A stretch of DNA of 48,400 nt from Deltaproteobacteria bacterium (GCA_022711595.1 JAKLET010000030.1:1-48400); one strand, 5' to 3'. Shown: positions 1-8,161, counted from the stretch's first letter. A program made the numbers and translations. Notes: generated by a model from the sequence alone, not told the origin.

Positions 1-31
1 AAAAAAAGATTCAATTGAAGTTAACACCCTT

Positions 32-247
32 TCATTTGTCCAGCACAAAAATTACATCAAGGGTAACACGAAATCTAAGAATCGCCCCGTTTTCCACGTG
101 AGCATATTGATCTTTCACGCGTATTCCGGTAATACCCCTCAAGGTCTTGGAGGCCCTGTGAAAACCGTTTAGTATGGCGTCCTCAAAACTTTTTTTTGAA
201 TCGGCAATAATTTCTGTTACTCGTGCAACCCTGCTTTCGGGTACCAT
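32..247 (-). CDS. dodecin family flavin-binding protein
   Basis: A 71-residue protein with the size and layout of dodecins, small proteins that form hollow dodecamers and store or buffer flavins in the cytoplasm. The N-terminal half (VARVTEIIADSKKSFEDAI) matches the first strand and the helix of the family. It is followed by the conserved run of small and basic residues (ASKTLRGI) and a C-terminal pair of strands (AHVENGAILRFRVTLDVIFVLD). The start is supported by AAGGAG about 7 bases upstream of the ATG. The flavin-stacking tryptophan of archaeal dodecins is not present at the equivalent place (ITGIRVKD), so ligand preference is open. It stands alone, divergent from the hydrolase at 562. The family assignment is by recognisable sequence pattern. 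Confidence 0.88.
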   Translation of the reverse strand: MVPESRVARVTEIIADSKKSFEDAILNGFHRASKTLRGITGIRVKDQYAHVENGAILRFRVTLDVIFVLDK

Positions 248-561
248 GTTTTCTCCTTGATGCTTTTTTCAGAAACTAACAAGATGCAGCCGTTGTGTCA
301 ACAGCTTTTAGCATATCGTCCACTTTGCGCTGATATTAGAAAGACGCATTGCATTGGTGGCTGAGGGCCACAACCCGGCCATTTTTGTGTTTTACTATTT
401 CCAGTGTATAGCTTTCTGTGTTGTTTTTTCAGGCTGCGTAAAATATGCTATTAAGAAAAACTGATATACAAGGTTGGTATATTAACCGATGGGGCCGGCA
501 AGAGACGGATATTGAATTGGATTACTCAAACCTTGAATAATCAGTAAGGAGACAAATATCG
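248..561. other. intergenic region between divergent genes
   Basis: 314 bases between dodecin (minus) and the hydrolase (plus). It is AT-rich and contains no ORF with a ribosome-binding site. Both genes should have promoters here, but no clear -35/-10 pair stands out. The one structured element is the imperfect palindrome at 520-542, listed separately. Confidence 0.6.
520..542. promoter_or_regulatory. imperfect palindrome upstream of the alpha/beta hydrolase
   Basis: GATTACTCAA-ACC-TTGAATAATC: two 10-base arms that match at 9 of 10 positions around a 3-base centre, ending 19 bases before the start codon of the hydrolase at 562. Size and position fit a repressor operator or a leader hairpin next to the Shine-Dalgarno sequence. 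No regulator is identified. Confidence 0.35.
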
Positions 562-1431
562 ATGGCTAAAGTGTCAGCCTTCAAATCGGCCGAAGGCAGG
601 GATAGTTTTCTTGTGTTGTACAACGCAATTCTTGCGCGCTGGCCTGTAGCTTATGAAGAACTTGACATCCCTACCCATTTTGGAACAACTCATATTATCG
701 CCAGCGGTGCTTTGGACTCGAAGCCCCTGTTCCTTCTGCATGGCATGACAGCGAGTGCGACCGCATGGCTCCCCAACGTTGCAGATCTCAGCAGGCGTTA
801 CCGCGTATATTCCGTCGATGTGATCGGAGAACCCAATAAGAGCAAGCCGATACTTCCGGTGAAGAACAGGAGGGAATTTGCGAAGTGGCTTGTCGAAGTG
901 TTCGACGGGCTTGGAATAGATCGGGCCAACATCGCAGGGAACTCATACGGAGGATTTTTGGCCCTCAATCAGGCCTCCCTTGCCCCTGAACGTATTGAAA
1001 AGCTTGTTCTTATCAGTCCTGCCGCCTCCTTTACCCAGATATGGTCTTTCTATTTCCGCCTGGTACCTGCATTGTTTGGTCCAGACAAATTCACGTCCAG
1101 TTTTACAGAATGGATCCTGCAAGGGTTGCCATGTGATAAGGACTGTGGTGAGTTATCAAGGGTATTGCAGAAACATGGGAGATCTATCAACAGGGTATTC
1201 CCTGTTGTCTTCAAGGAGAAAGAGTTGCAAAAAGTCTATCATCCGACGCTCCTTCTTATCGGGGACAAGGAGGTTATCTATGACCCGCAGAAGATAATAA
1301 GGAGGGCAGGACAACTGCTTTCGAATCTTCAGGGCGAGATCGTTCCCAATGCCAATCACATAGCGGCAATGTCAAACCCGGAATATGTCAACAAGAGGAT
1401 GATTAGATTTCTGGATGGTGAGCCCATATAG
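562..1431 (+). CDS. alpha/beta-fold hydrolase
   Basis: A 289-residue cytoplasmic alpha/beta hydrolase without a signal peptide. The oxyanion-hole HG motif is at 60-61 (FLLHGMT). The nucleophile elbow is GNSYGG with Ser128. A candidate catalytic Asp is D235 (LLIGDKEVI), and the catalytic His is H266 (NANHIAAM) in the usual place near the C-terminus. This arrangement is typical of esterases, C-C hydrolases and lipases of the AB-hydrolase_1 family, and the substrate cannot be deduced. AAGGAG lies about 10 bases before the ATG. The gene stands alone, convergent with the HATPase gene at 1545, with a palindrome just upstream. Confidence 0.9.
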   Translation: MAKVSAFKSAEGRDSFLVLYNAILARWPVAYEELDIPTHFGTTHIIASGALDSKPLFLLHGMTASATAWLPNVADLSRRYRVYSVDVIGEPNKSKPILPVKNRREFAKWLVEVFDGLGIDRANIAGNSYGGFLALNQASLAPERIEKLVLISPAASFTQIWSFYFRLVPALFGPDKFTSSFTEWILQGLPCDKDCGELSRVLQKHGRSINRVFPVVFKEKELQKVYHPTLLLIGDKEVIYDPQKIIRRAGQLLSNLQGEIVPNANHIAAMSNPEYVNKRMIRFLDGEPI

Positions 1432-1544
1432 GGGTAATATACACTTATGCCTTTAAGAATAAACAATTAAAAATATCACTCTCACTGGCCGGTAATTGTG
1501 TTGATATCCGCCCCCCCGGTTAAGCTCTTTATGCTGTACGGCCG

Positions 1545-1979
1545 CTATTTCTTCCGGATGCGTATGATCATTTTCAAATGAGTGCCCTTACCGACCTCTG
1601 AGATGATGCGAAACGTGTCTGAAAAGTTTTTCATATTGGATAGTCCCATGCCGGCCCCGAAGCCCATGCTCCGGATCTTTTCCGTAGCCGTTGAATAGCC
1701 TTCCTTCATGGCTAATTCGATATCCTTTATACCTTGACCTTCGTCTATTGCTTCGATGATTACAAACTTGGGTGTTACCCGGAGCACTATCTTGCCGTGG
1801 TCAGCATAGGAGCATATATTCGTTTCTGCCTCATACGCGACTACGGCTGCTCTCCTGATCGTCTGTTTGGAAAGATCCATGTCTGTCAGCAGTGCTTTGA
1901 CCTGACTGGAGATATGCCCGGCGTTTTCAAGTCCTCCTTTTACGGAGAATGACTTCTCAAAGGTTTCATGAGAAATCAC
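1545..1979 (-). CDS. RsbW-like anti-sigma factor/serine kinase, HATPase_c domain
   Basis: A 144-residue GHKL ATPase of the anti-sigma/RsbW type. The N box is at 50-54 (E50xxxN54 in AYEAETNI). The G1 box is DEGQGI (79-84) and the G2 box is GFGAGMGLSN (106-115). There is no histidine-phosphoacceptor domain, so it is not a classical sensor kinase. The start is a GTG inside the end of the upstream DRTGG gene (14-base overlap), so the two are translationally coupled. In related anaerobes this pair usually sits in [FeFe]-hydrogenase or NADH-binding subunit loci, but no hydrogenase genes are seen here. Its partner sigma factor or anti-anti-sigma protein is not in the window. Confidence 0.85.
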   Translation of the reverse strand: MISHETFEKSFSVKGGLENAGHISSQVKALLTDMDLSKQTIRRAAVVAYEAETNICSYADHGKIVLRVTPKFVIIEAIDEGQGIKDIELAMKEGYSTATEKIRSMGFGAGMGLSNMKNFSDTFRIISEVGKGTHLKMIIRIRKK

Positions 1980-2340
1980 GTGTTTCGCCGACCTTTTCTA
2001 TACAGCCCACGATTCCCTTGGCGTAGAGCCTGCCGACGGCTTCAAAGAGGATAAATTTTGTTGTCAGAAGCGGGATTCTTAGTTCCTCTGCAAGCCGGAT
2101 CGTTTCCGGTAAAGGGTACTTTCCTCGCACCATTATAATGGCTGCGATATCAAGAACATCGGATGTACGGACAACCTGGGGGTTTATAAGGCCGGTAAGC
2201 AGGAGACTTCCCGGTTTGGCAAAGGCAAGGACGTCACTCATTAGATCGGCGCCAAAGGCGGCCCTTACCTCCATGTCCAGCTGATCCTCGCCTACAATAA
2301 ATTCAGCATCAAGTATCTCTTTAACTTCTTGCAGCCTCAC
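1966..2340 (-). CDS. DRTGG domain protein
   Basis: A 124-residue stand-alone DRTGG-type domain. The residues SDVLAFAKPGSLLLTGL, followed by VVRTSDVLDIAAIIMVRGK and the stretch PETIRLAEELRIPLLTTKFILFEAVGRLY, follow the pattern of DRTGG domains found alone or fused to CBS domains and phosphotransacetylases. The function is thought to be ligand sensing. The start is GTG with AAGGAG about 9 bases upstream. It overlaps the RsbW-like ATPase gene by 14 bases, so the two products probably act together as a signalling pair. Confidence 0.82.
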   Translation of the reverse strand: MRLQEVKEILDAEFIVGEDQLDMEVRAAFGADLMSDVLAFAKPGSLLLTGLINPQVVRTSDVLDIAAIIMVRGKYPLPETIRLAEELRIPLLTTKFILFEAVGRLYAKGIVGCIEKVGETRDFS

Positions 2341-2591
2341 TGTGTTGTTCTCCTTTTAATTTAGAATATGTAAAAAAATGGGCATGTAATCAACCTCAAA
2401 TTTCAGCGAAAAAACACACTGTTCAGACAGGCAAAGCTGCTATGCCGGAAAAAGCTTCAGGGTGTTGCGCAAAGGACGTGCGGTACCAAGTAATCCCGCA
2501 TGTGTCTGGAGTTCGGGAAACGATGGCCTTTTTAAGTTTCAAGAGATCTGCGGCTTTAAAGTTGAAACATCCTTTCCGTTGATCGGGCGGT

Positions 2592-3089
2592 TCATTCATC
2601 AGCCGTTTGGCAGTGTACCCCCATTTCTTTGCACACACGCATGATGCCGTTCAGGACTATCGAAGTGCCTGCCTTTCCGGTTGTCGTGGAAACCACAAGA
2701 AGCTGGCTTATGTTGTCCCCGAGACTGCTTACCTGCATTCCCGCGGAGAGTTTGCCGTCGGTGAATTCGATGGTAAGTGCTTTATCGTCCTTCTTCGTGA
2801 TCCTCATATCCTTGTTGGCCTGCAGGATGTTGATCGCGGTGCTGTAGACCTTGTCAGCGCGGGCCTCGAGGAGGACCGTGGCGGCGTCATATCCCGGCTG
2901 AGGAGCGTTTTTTGTGTCACTTACAGGTTGCTGACTGCTCGTCTCTGTGCTGCTCGTAGCCTCGCTGGTCAGTTGTTTTATCTTCCCGAGGGCTTTTCTG
3001 CCGAGTGTTACCCACTGCGCATTCGCGACACCTGAAAGGGACATCAGCGCGATAAGAAATATAGCAACGGATCGCAGGATTTTTGACAT
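2592..3089 (-). CDS. exported protein of unknown function
   Basis: A 165-residue protein with a clear Sec signal peptide (hydrophobic 7-22, likely cleavage after ANA at 24). Next comes a Ser/Thr/Gln-rich linker (about 41-58), then a small alpha/beta domain (about 68-160) containing two cysteines (C153 and C160 region). The layout suggests a periplasmic or surface protein. I do not recognise the domain. It stands alone on the minus strand, about 250 bases upstream of the DRTGG gene and divergent from the membrane protein at 3290. Confidence 0.7.
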   Translation of the reverse strand: MSKILRSVAIFLIALMSLSGVANAQWVTLGRKALGKIKQLTSEATSSTETSSQQPVSDTKNAPQPGYDAATVLLEARADKVYSTAINILQANKDMRITKKDDKALTIEFTDGKLSAGMQVSSLGDNISQLLVVSTTTGKAGTSIVLNGIMRVCKEMGVHCQTADE

Positions 3090-3246
3090 CGTCGGGATAC
3101 CTCCTCCATATATTTATTCTTTGCGGCATCGGCGGCATATTCCAACATACCGTTTTCGGGACATACCACACTTAAAGATATGTAGCTAATTATCTATTCA
3201 AACGTAAACTTATACAAGCAATTTTTAAAAATAATTTCTGCTGCTA

Positions 3247-3287
3247 TATACCTTAGAGAGAGGCAGGAAAGGAAATAGCAAGGTATA
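3247..3287 (+). promoter_or_regulatory. inverted repeat overlapping the ribosome-binding site of the 3290 gene
   Basis: TATACCTT at 3247-3254 is perfectly complementary to AAGGTATA at 3280-3287. The second arm contains the AAGG closest to the ATG at 3290, so in mRNA an 8-bp stem with a 25-base loop could cover the start region. An alternative purine-rich site (AGGAAAGGA, about 3264-3272) lies in the loop. Whether the stem forms is untested. Confidence 0.35.
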
Positions 3288-3289
3288 CA

Positions 3290-4456
3290 ATGAACCCCGC
3301 AGATCTTCTTATGCAATCAGGCAAGCTTGTCACGCAGGTGGAGCAGCAGGTGGCCGCCATCGTCACCGCCATAGCCTTCTTCATGGGAAGCTCGCGGCTT
3401 GCTTTTTTGCTTTATAAAAAAGGACATGAAAATATCGTTCCCTATCTGAAAGACCAGGCCGGCAGGTTCATAATCATCTGCGCACTTTGCACACCCCTTC
3501 CGTTCCTTGGCGGTGCCGACGGCAAGGGCGGCACGTTCATCGGGACGTTTCCGCGGATGATCATATCTGCCGGATTTGCACAGGCGGGAGACGGAAAGGT
3601 ATTCGCGAACCTTGATTCCGTAAAAAACAGACTCGCCACGGCTTCGGCACAGCAGGACCTTTCGGAGAAACTGAAAAACATCAAGGAAACGTCGCCGCTG
3701 ATGGGGGTGAAGATCAAATGGGTAGACGCTATCAAGGTGCGCCTTGCCCAGCTCATCTTTCTTCTCCCCCTTATCCCCCCCTCTGCATGCCTCGCGTTCT
3801 TCCATTCCGGGCTGGGTGTTTTCATGATGATGATCTGTTACGTTGTATCTGAATATATGGCTGTCATCTCTTGCGGGATAGGGGTGAACGTCGATGTTGA
3901 AGGTATGGTATTCGTTCTGGCGACAGTCCGGGAACTGGTGCGCGGCCATGCAGGGGCCATCGCTGGATTTCTCTTTTACACGTCATTGATCTTTGCTTTC
4001 ACCGGCGTCATCATTGCTGCTGCCATCAGGGCTGCAGTCTTTTCCGTCACCTTCCCTTTTTCCGTCATCAACATGGCCTTCGATTCACGGCGGGACATCT
4101 TTTTTCAGAACATCGTTAAGGCCTTTGCCATAGCGCTGACGCCGATCGTGGCAGTCAACATCCTCCAGATACTTGTCATGGCATACGATCTTTTCGTGGG
4201 TGGAGGCATAGTTTCCAGGATGGTCGATGCCTATCTTTTCAGCAGCATGGACAAGCTTAAGGATTCCGGCGTCCTTGCCGTGGCGGGCGAGATGTACGGA
4301 TTCATCTTCCGGTTGTTCATAGCAACGGTGCTGGCCCCGGCGGTGCTGAGCATACCGGCCCTGGTTTTTCTGATAAGGAGCCACCGCATCGCTTCGGAGG
4401 CCATCGGCGCCGGGCTCGGTTGTTCCATAGGGTCCGGCAGGAGCGGGCAGGAATAG
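3290..4456 (+). CDS. polytopic membrane protein, VirB6/TrbL-like (tentative)
   Basis: A 388-residue integral membrane protein with about seven to eight hydrophobic segments (roughly 22-42, 58-75, 150-172, 176-200, 222-250, 285-310, 333-360). It has a soluble loop around 95-150. The arrangement of a long N-terminal loop, a cluster of helices and a Gly-rich C-terminal tail (GAGLGCSIGSGRSG) recalls the VirB6/TrbL/DotA inner-membrane channel proteins of type IV secretion. No diagnostic motif was confirmed, and no other type IV secretion gene lies nearby. It stands alone, convergent with the TMEM175-like gene. It could equally be a lineage-specific membrane protein. Confidence 0.6.
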   Translation: MNPADLLMQSGKLVTQVEQQVAAIVTAIAFFMGSSRLAFLLYKKGHENIVPYLKDQAGRFIIICALCTPLPFLGGADGKGGTFIGTFPRMIISAGFAQAGDGKVFANLDSVKNRLATASAQQDLSEKLKNIKETSPLMGVKIKWVDAIKVRLAQLIFLLPLIPPSACLAFFHSGLGVFMMMICYVVSEYMAVISCGIGVNVDVEGMVFVLATVRELVRGHAGAIAGFLFYTSLIFAFTGVIIAAAIRAAVFSVTFPFSVINMAFDSRRDIFFQNIVKAFAIALTPIVAVNILQILVMAYDLFVGGGIVSRMVDAYLFSSMDKLKDSGVLAVAGEMYGFIFRLFIATVLAPAVLSIPALVFLIRSHRIASEAIGAGLGCSIGSGRSGQE

Positions 4457-4499
4457 ATACTGCGCCTTCCGGGATTGGCTTTTCATCGGCATATAGCTG

Positions 4500-5126
4500 T
4501 CATCTGTGCCGGAAGGGCTTGAAAAGGAGAAGCAGCGGTATGAGGAAAAATGCGTAGTTGCTCCAACCAGGGTGGTAGAAAGAAATCGCAATAGCGATCA
4601 GAGAGACAATGCAGGTAAGGAGCGAGCGGATCTTGCCCTTCATGACCAATCGATCGTCAAGATTTTCGTCCACAAGCTTGCGGTGGTGTGTCGCGTATGC
4701 CCAGCTCAGCAGGAACAAAAGGCCTAGAACAAGGAGATTCACGTCAAAAATTATATTGGTGAGATGGAGGTGATGGTAGGCAGACATCCAGGCGGCAGTG
4801 AAGGGTACTATGACGATGAACATGAGGATCGCCACCTGGATCCAGAGGAAATTACGGTCTGTCCGCTTGATGTAATGGAATTGCTGGTGATGATTGATCC
4901 AGAAGAGGGCGAGCAGGATAAAGGCCAGGATGTAACGGTCGAACTTTGTGATCTCTTTTAATAGTATTGCGGTTATCTGGCCCTCGTCCAGACCCGCTCC
5001 AGCGCCGGGAAAGGTAAAGTTCATAACGAGGAGGGTCATTGAAAAGGCAAAGATGCAGTCTGACAGACTCTCGATGCGATGGGTCGTCATGACGAATGGA
5101 CTACCGGAAGATTTTGCCGGACACAT
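4500..5126 (-). CDS. TMEM175-family (DUF1211) ion channel-like membrane protein
   Basis: A 208-residue protein with six predicted membrane helices. The first helix carries the family signature RIESLSDCIFAFSMTLLVMN (family pattern R...(F)SD...A...TLLV; here Leu replaces Phe before SD). Bacterial TMEM175 proteins form tetrameric K+-permeable channels in the cytoplasmic membrane. The length agrees with the single-repeat bacterial form. The listed start lacks a good Shine-Dalgarno sequence. An internal ATG at residue 13 (position 5090, MTTHRIESLSD) would fit family N-termini and may be the true start. Confidence 0.85.
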   Translation of the reverse strand: MCPAKSSGSPFVMTTHRIESLSDCIFAFSMTLLVMNFTFPGAGAGLDEGQITAILLKEITKFDRYILAFILLALFWINHHQQFHYIKRTDRNFLWIQVAILMFIVIVPFTAAWMSAYHHLHLTNIIFDVNLLVLGLLFLLSWAYATHHRKLVDENLDDRLVMKGKIRSLLTCIVSLIAIAISFYHPGWSNYAFFLIPLLLLFKPFRHR

Positions 5127-5293
5127 ATCAATATCGCTTATATCACTTCAAATACAAAAGTGTCAATGAAGCCGGACAGAAATACGCGATGATTGCCGCA
5201 TATATGTTCTGTAAGCCGTTCTGGAATGGAAAGACAGGCGTGCCGGCCGGTCATTAAGATTGCCAAAGAGCGCATTTTCAGTTAAATTAGAGT

Positions 5294-5314
5294 TGACTCC
5301 AAGGCTGGGAGTCA
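5294..5314. promoter_or_regulatory. perfect 7-bp palindrome just upstream of the sigma-54 activator
   Basis: TGACTCC-N7-GGAGTCA, perfect arms at 5294-5300 and 5308-5314, with the second arm 12 bases before the ATG at 5327. It could be an autoregulatory operator or an mRNA hairpin next to the Shine-Dalgarno sequence (AAGGGAAGGGG). It does not resemble the TGATKCAWTWWTGCATC-type palindromes upstream of the two sigma-54 promoters. Confidence 0.4.
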
Positions 5315-5326
5315 CAAGGGAAGGGG

Positions 5327-6739
5327 ATGGGAAAGTTTAAAATATTCACAAAGGACCTCGCCCAGGATCTCGGGGCCATCATAGAAAATATATACGATGG
5401 TCTCTATATCACTGACAAAAATGCGAATACGCTGATGATCAACAGGGCATACGAGCGTATAACGGGCATCAACCGGGGCGAAGTGGTGGGAAAGAACATG
5501 AGGGACCTTGTCAGTTCCGGTATTATCGATCGCTCGGTCAGCCTTGAAGTGATCGAAAACCGCAAGCCCGTAACTATCGTACAGGAACTCAGAAGCGGTA
5601 AAAAGATACTGGTGACCGGCAACCCGCTTTTTGATGACGAAAGCGGTGAGATCGCGCTCGTTGTCACAAGCGTACGGGACATAACGGAACTGGTGGACCT
5701 AAAGGATAAATTGCACGAGCGTACCCTGGAGGTGAACCGTTACCTCGCAGAGCTCGATCATTTGAAGATACTGCAGGGGCAGCAGAAAACATTCATCACG
5801 AAAAATAAAAAGGTTTTTGAGATCATGGAGATTGCCATCAAGGCGGCCCAGTTCGATTCCAATATATTGATAACGGGTGAATCCGGGGTTGGGAAAGGGC
5901 TTATGGCAAAACTCATTCACGAATCGAGTGACCGCAGGAGCCACCCTTTTGTCGTTATTAACTGTGCCGGAATTCCTGAAGATCTTTTTGAAAGCGAGCT
6001 TTTCGGGTATGAGCCCGGGGCTTTTTCCGGGGCGAGCGCGAAAGGAAAAAAAGGTCTTCTGGAAGTGGCGAATAAGGGAACTGTATTTCTCGATGAGGTT
6101 GGCGATATGAGCCTGAGGCTTCAGGCAAAGCTTCTGAGGGTCATAGAGGAGAAAGAGATGACCCGGCTTGGATCCACAAGGACGGTGAAGCTGGATATTC
6201 GTATTGTTTCCGCCACCAATCAGGATCTGCAAGGTCTCATTGAGCAAAAAAAATTCAGGCAGGACCTTTTTTTCAGATTGAATACGATCTTCCTTACCAT
6301 TCCCCCGCTGAGAGAGAGGACAGAAGATATAATCCCCCTCGTCCAGCACTTTACACAACTGCTCAATGAAAGGTACCACATGGAAAAGATGCTCACCCCT
6401 CAGGCTGCCCAGCTCCTCATGATGTATCATTTTCCCGGCAACGCGAGAGAATTGTCGAACATCGTGGAACAGGCATTTTTGATAAGCAAGAAAAACAATA
6501 TCGAAGCAGTCGATCTGCCTTTCAATGTAAGAGGTTTTGTTGGCTCAAAAGACCTTATGATCGAAGGAGATGCCAGGTCATACAACGAGATCATAGACCT
6601 CATGGAGTATAAGATTCTCAAGCACGCTCTGGAAAAATACGGCAGCACGCACAAAGCCGCAAAAAATTTAAAAATAAGCCAGAGCACCATCGTTCGCAAG
6701 ATGAAAAAGCTGAACATGAAAGTGAGTGATGACACTTAG
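5327..6739 (+). CDS. sigma-54-dependent transcriptional activator with PAS sensor
   Basis: A 470-residue enhancer-binding protein. Residues about 12-125 form a PAS domain (NIYDGLYITDKNANTLMINR, ending in VVTSVRDITELV). A coiled linker (about 123-150) follows. The AAA+ sigma-54 interaction domain (about 153-400) has Walker A GESGVGKG (184-191), the sigma-54 contact loop GAFSGA (231-236; usual form GAFTGA), Walker B VFLDE (253-257) and the arginine-finger region (FFRLN). A C-terminal helix-turn-helix (about 430-465, THKAAKNLKISQSTIVRKM) binds DNA. There is no phosphorylated receiver domain, so activation is probably by a small ligand at the PAS domain. Two identical -24/-12 promoters lie downstream (6862, 12904), each with a matching upstream palindrome. 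The likely targets are therefore the importer/alcohol dehydrogenase and dehydratase/CoA-transferase units. Confidence 0.95.
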   Translation: MGKFKIFTKDLAQDLGAIIENIYDGLYITDKNANTLMINRAYERITGINRGEVVGKNMRDLVSSGIIDRSVSLEVIENRKPVTIVQELRSGKKILVTGNPLFDDESGEIALVVTSVRDITELVDLKDKLHERTLEVNRYLAELDHLKILQGQQKTFITKNKKVFEIMEIAIKAAQFDSNILITGESGVGKGLMAKLIHESSDRRSHPFVVINCAGIPEDLFESELFGYEPGAFSGASAKGKKGLLEVANKGTVFLDEVGDMSLRLQAKLLRVIEEKEMTRLGSTRTVKLDIRIVSATNQDLQGLIEQKKFRQDLFFRLNTIFLTIPPLRERTEDIIPLVQHFTQLLNERYHMEKMLTPQAAQLLMMYHFPGNARELSNIVEQAFLISKKNNIEAVDLPFNVRGFVGSKDLMIEGDARSYNEIIDLMEYKILKHALEKYGSTHKAAKNLKISQSTIVRKMKKLNMKVSDDT

Positions 6740-6747
6740 CATCAGTA

Positions 6748-6765
6748 TGATGCATTTATGCATCA
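6748..6765. promoter_or_regulatory. putative enhancer (UAS) for the sigma-54 activator, site 1
   Basis: A perfect palindrome TGATGCAT-TT-ATGCATCA with 8-bp arms, starting 9 bases after the activator gene. Its centre is about 119 bp upstream of the -12 GC of the sigma-54 promoter at 6862, within the normal range for enhancer sites. A related sequence (13 of 18 positions) occurs upstream of the second sigma-54 promoter, at 12763-12780. Binding by the adjacent activator is an inference. Confidence 0.65.
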
Positions 6766-6861
6766 AGCATGCCGCAGCCGGCAGTCGAGCTATTCCGAAA
6801 ACGAAATATAACCATTCAATATAATTAGAGCCCCCGCTTTTCCCCACAACGATGTCTGAAT

Positions 6862-6878
6862 TGGCATGTAAATTGCTT
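6862..6878 (+). promoter_or_regulatory. sigma-54 (-24/-12) promoter of the importer operon
   Basis: TGGCATGTAAATTGCTT matches the sigma-54 consensus TGGCAYR-N4-TTGCW, with GG at 6863-6864 and GC at 6875-6876 separated by the canonical 10 bases. Transcription should start near 6888, leaving a leader of about 53 bases before the ATG at 6941. The same 17 bases occur at 12904-12920. Confidence 0.9.
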
Positions 6879-6940
6879 TGTTGTGAAACGACAACCCGAA
6901 CGTTCAACACGATCCGACCAAACTAACAAAAGGAGGGATT

Positions 6941-8146
6941 ATGTTTTTCAAGATATTATCAAGTGTTTTATTTCTTTTGCTTTTGTTTTCCCAGGTATCA
7001 TATGGTGCGGGCACATTCAAGATAGGATGTCCTGCCCCGATGACGGGACCGGGTGCTAACTTCGGCGAGAAATTCAAAAAGGCCTATACAATGGCTGCGG
7101 ACGAGATCAATGCCAAAGGCGGAGTGAACGGGACCAAGCTGGAGCTTGTCTTTGAGGACACACAGGCGAAGCCGGCCCTGGCAGTCTCTTCTGCGAAAAA
7201 GCTTATTTCATCGGATAACGTCATAGCCCTTCTTGGCGGATGGAGCAGCGGTGTCGCTTTTGCGGTTGCGCCGGTGGCCCTCGATAACAAGACGCCTTAC
7301 CTTCTCGAACATCCGGCCCTTGACGATATTACCCGCAAGAACAACGATTACGTTTTCCGTCTTCAGCCGACGACGGGTATGTATAGTGCCGCACTTGAGG
7401 ATTTCATTTTGAAGGTAGTTTATCCCAAGGAAAAGAAGAAACAGTTGACCGTGGCGTACATCTATGTCGACAATGCCTTCGGTCAGGGAGTTGCAAAGTA
7501 CGGTATCATACCTTTCTTTAAAAAGAACAAGGACAAATTCAATCTCGTTGTTTCAGAGTCATACAATGAAAATGCCATGGATTATAAGCCCCTATTACTC
7601 AAGGTCAAGAACGCTGCGCCCGATATCGTGGTGCTCACGTCGTATCTGACAGATGGGATCCTCCTTGCAAAACAGATCAAGGAAGTGGGTCTCCAGGCCA
7701 AAATGTTCACAGGTACAGGTGCGGGTCACAGCATGCAGGACATATATGAGAAGAGCGGCAAGGCTACAGAAAAATATTTCAGTTCAGGCCCGTGGCATGG
7801 AGAGATAAAGGACGCGAACTGGAAGAAATGGCGCAGCGCATGGGAAAAGAAGTACAAATATGTTCCCGGAGAGCATGAAGTCGAAGGCTATGTCGCCATT
7901 CAGGTCCTTGCTGAGGCGCTCAAAGGCGTAAAGTCTTCCGACGTGGTAAAACAGAGGGAAGAACTGAAGGCAAGTCTCAAGGCCCTCAACATGAAGACTA
8001 TCTTCGGCACGGTCAAGTTCGATAACTTCGACGGATATACCAACCAGAACAAGGCATATAAAATGACAGCAGTGGCCCAGTGGATCAACGGCAAACTTCT
8101 CCAGGTCTGGCCCAAAGAGGCGGCGGAGAGGGAGCCCGCATATTAA
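6941..8146 (+). CDS. HAAT-family ABC transporter substrate-binding protein (LivJ-type)
   Basis: A 401-residue periplasmic binding protein of the Peripla_BP_6 family. A signal peptide (1-22, cleavage near SYG-AG) precedes the typical first strand and loop FKIGCPAPMTGPGANFGEKFKKAYTMA. Further family landmarks are AADEINAKGGVNG, the VIALLGGWSSG switch segment and VAYIYVDNAFGQG. The family binds branched-chain amino acids, amides and also short-chain or aromatic carboxylates, so the ligand is not fixed by sequence alone. The context (4-hydroxybutyrate enzymes, shared promoter) points to 4-hydroxybutyrate or a related acid. A strong AAAGGAGG precedes the ATG. It is the first gene after the sigma-54 promoter at 6862. 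Confidence 0.92.
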   Translation: MFFKILSSVLFLLLLFSQVSYGAGTFKIGCPAPMTGPGANFGEKFKKAYTMAADEINAKGGVNGTKLELVFEDTQAKPALAVSSAKKLISSDNVIALLGGWSSGVAFAVAPVALDNKTPYLLEHPALDDITRKNNDYVFRLQPTTGMYSAALEDFILKVVYPKEKKKQLTVAYIYVDNAFGQGVAKYGIIPFFKKNKDKFNLVVSESYNENAMDYKPLLLKVKNAAPDIVVLTSYLTDGILLAKQIKEVGLQAKMFTGTGAGHSMQDIYEKSGKATEKYFSSGPWHGEIKDANWKKWRSAWEKKYKYVPGEHEVEGYVAIQVLAEALKGVKSSDVVKQREELKASLKALNMKTIFGTVKFDNFDGYTNQNKAYKMTAVAQWINGKLLQVWPKEAAEREPAY

Positions 8147-8161
8147 GCGATAAGATCTAAA

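Noticed and set aside
2423-2644. Overlapping short ORFs on both strands between the DRTGG gene and the exported protein gene
   Set aside because: Neither has a Shine-Dalgarno sequence, and both run into the exported protein gene; the gap is treated as non-coding.
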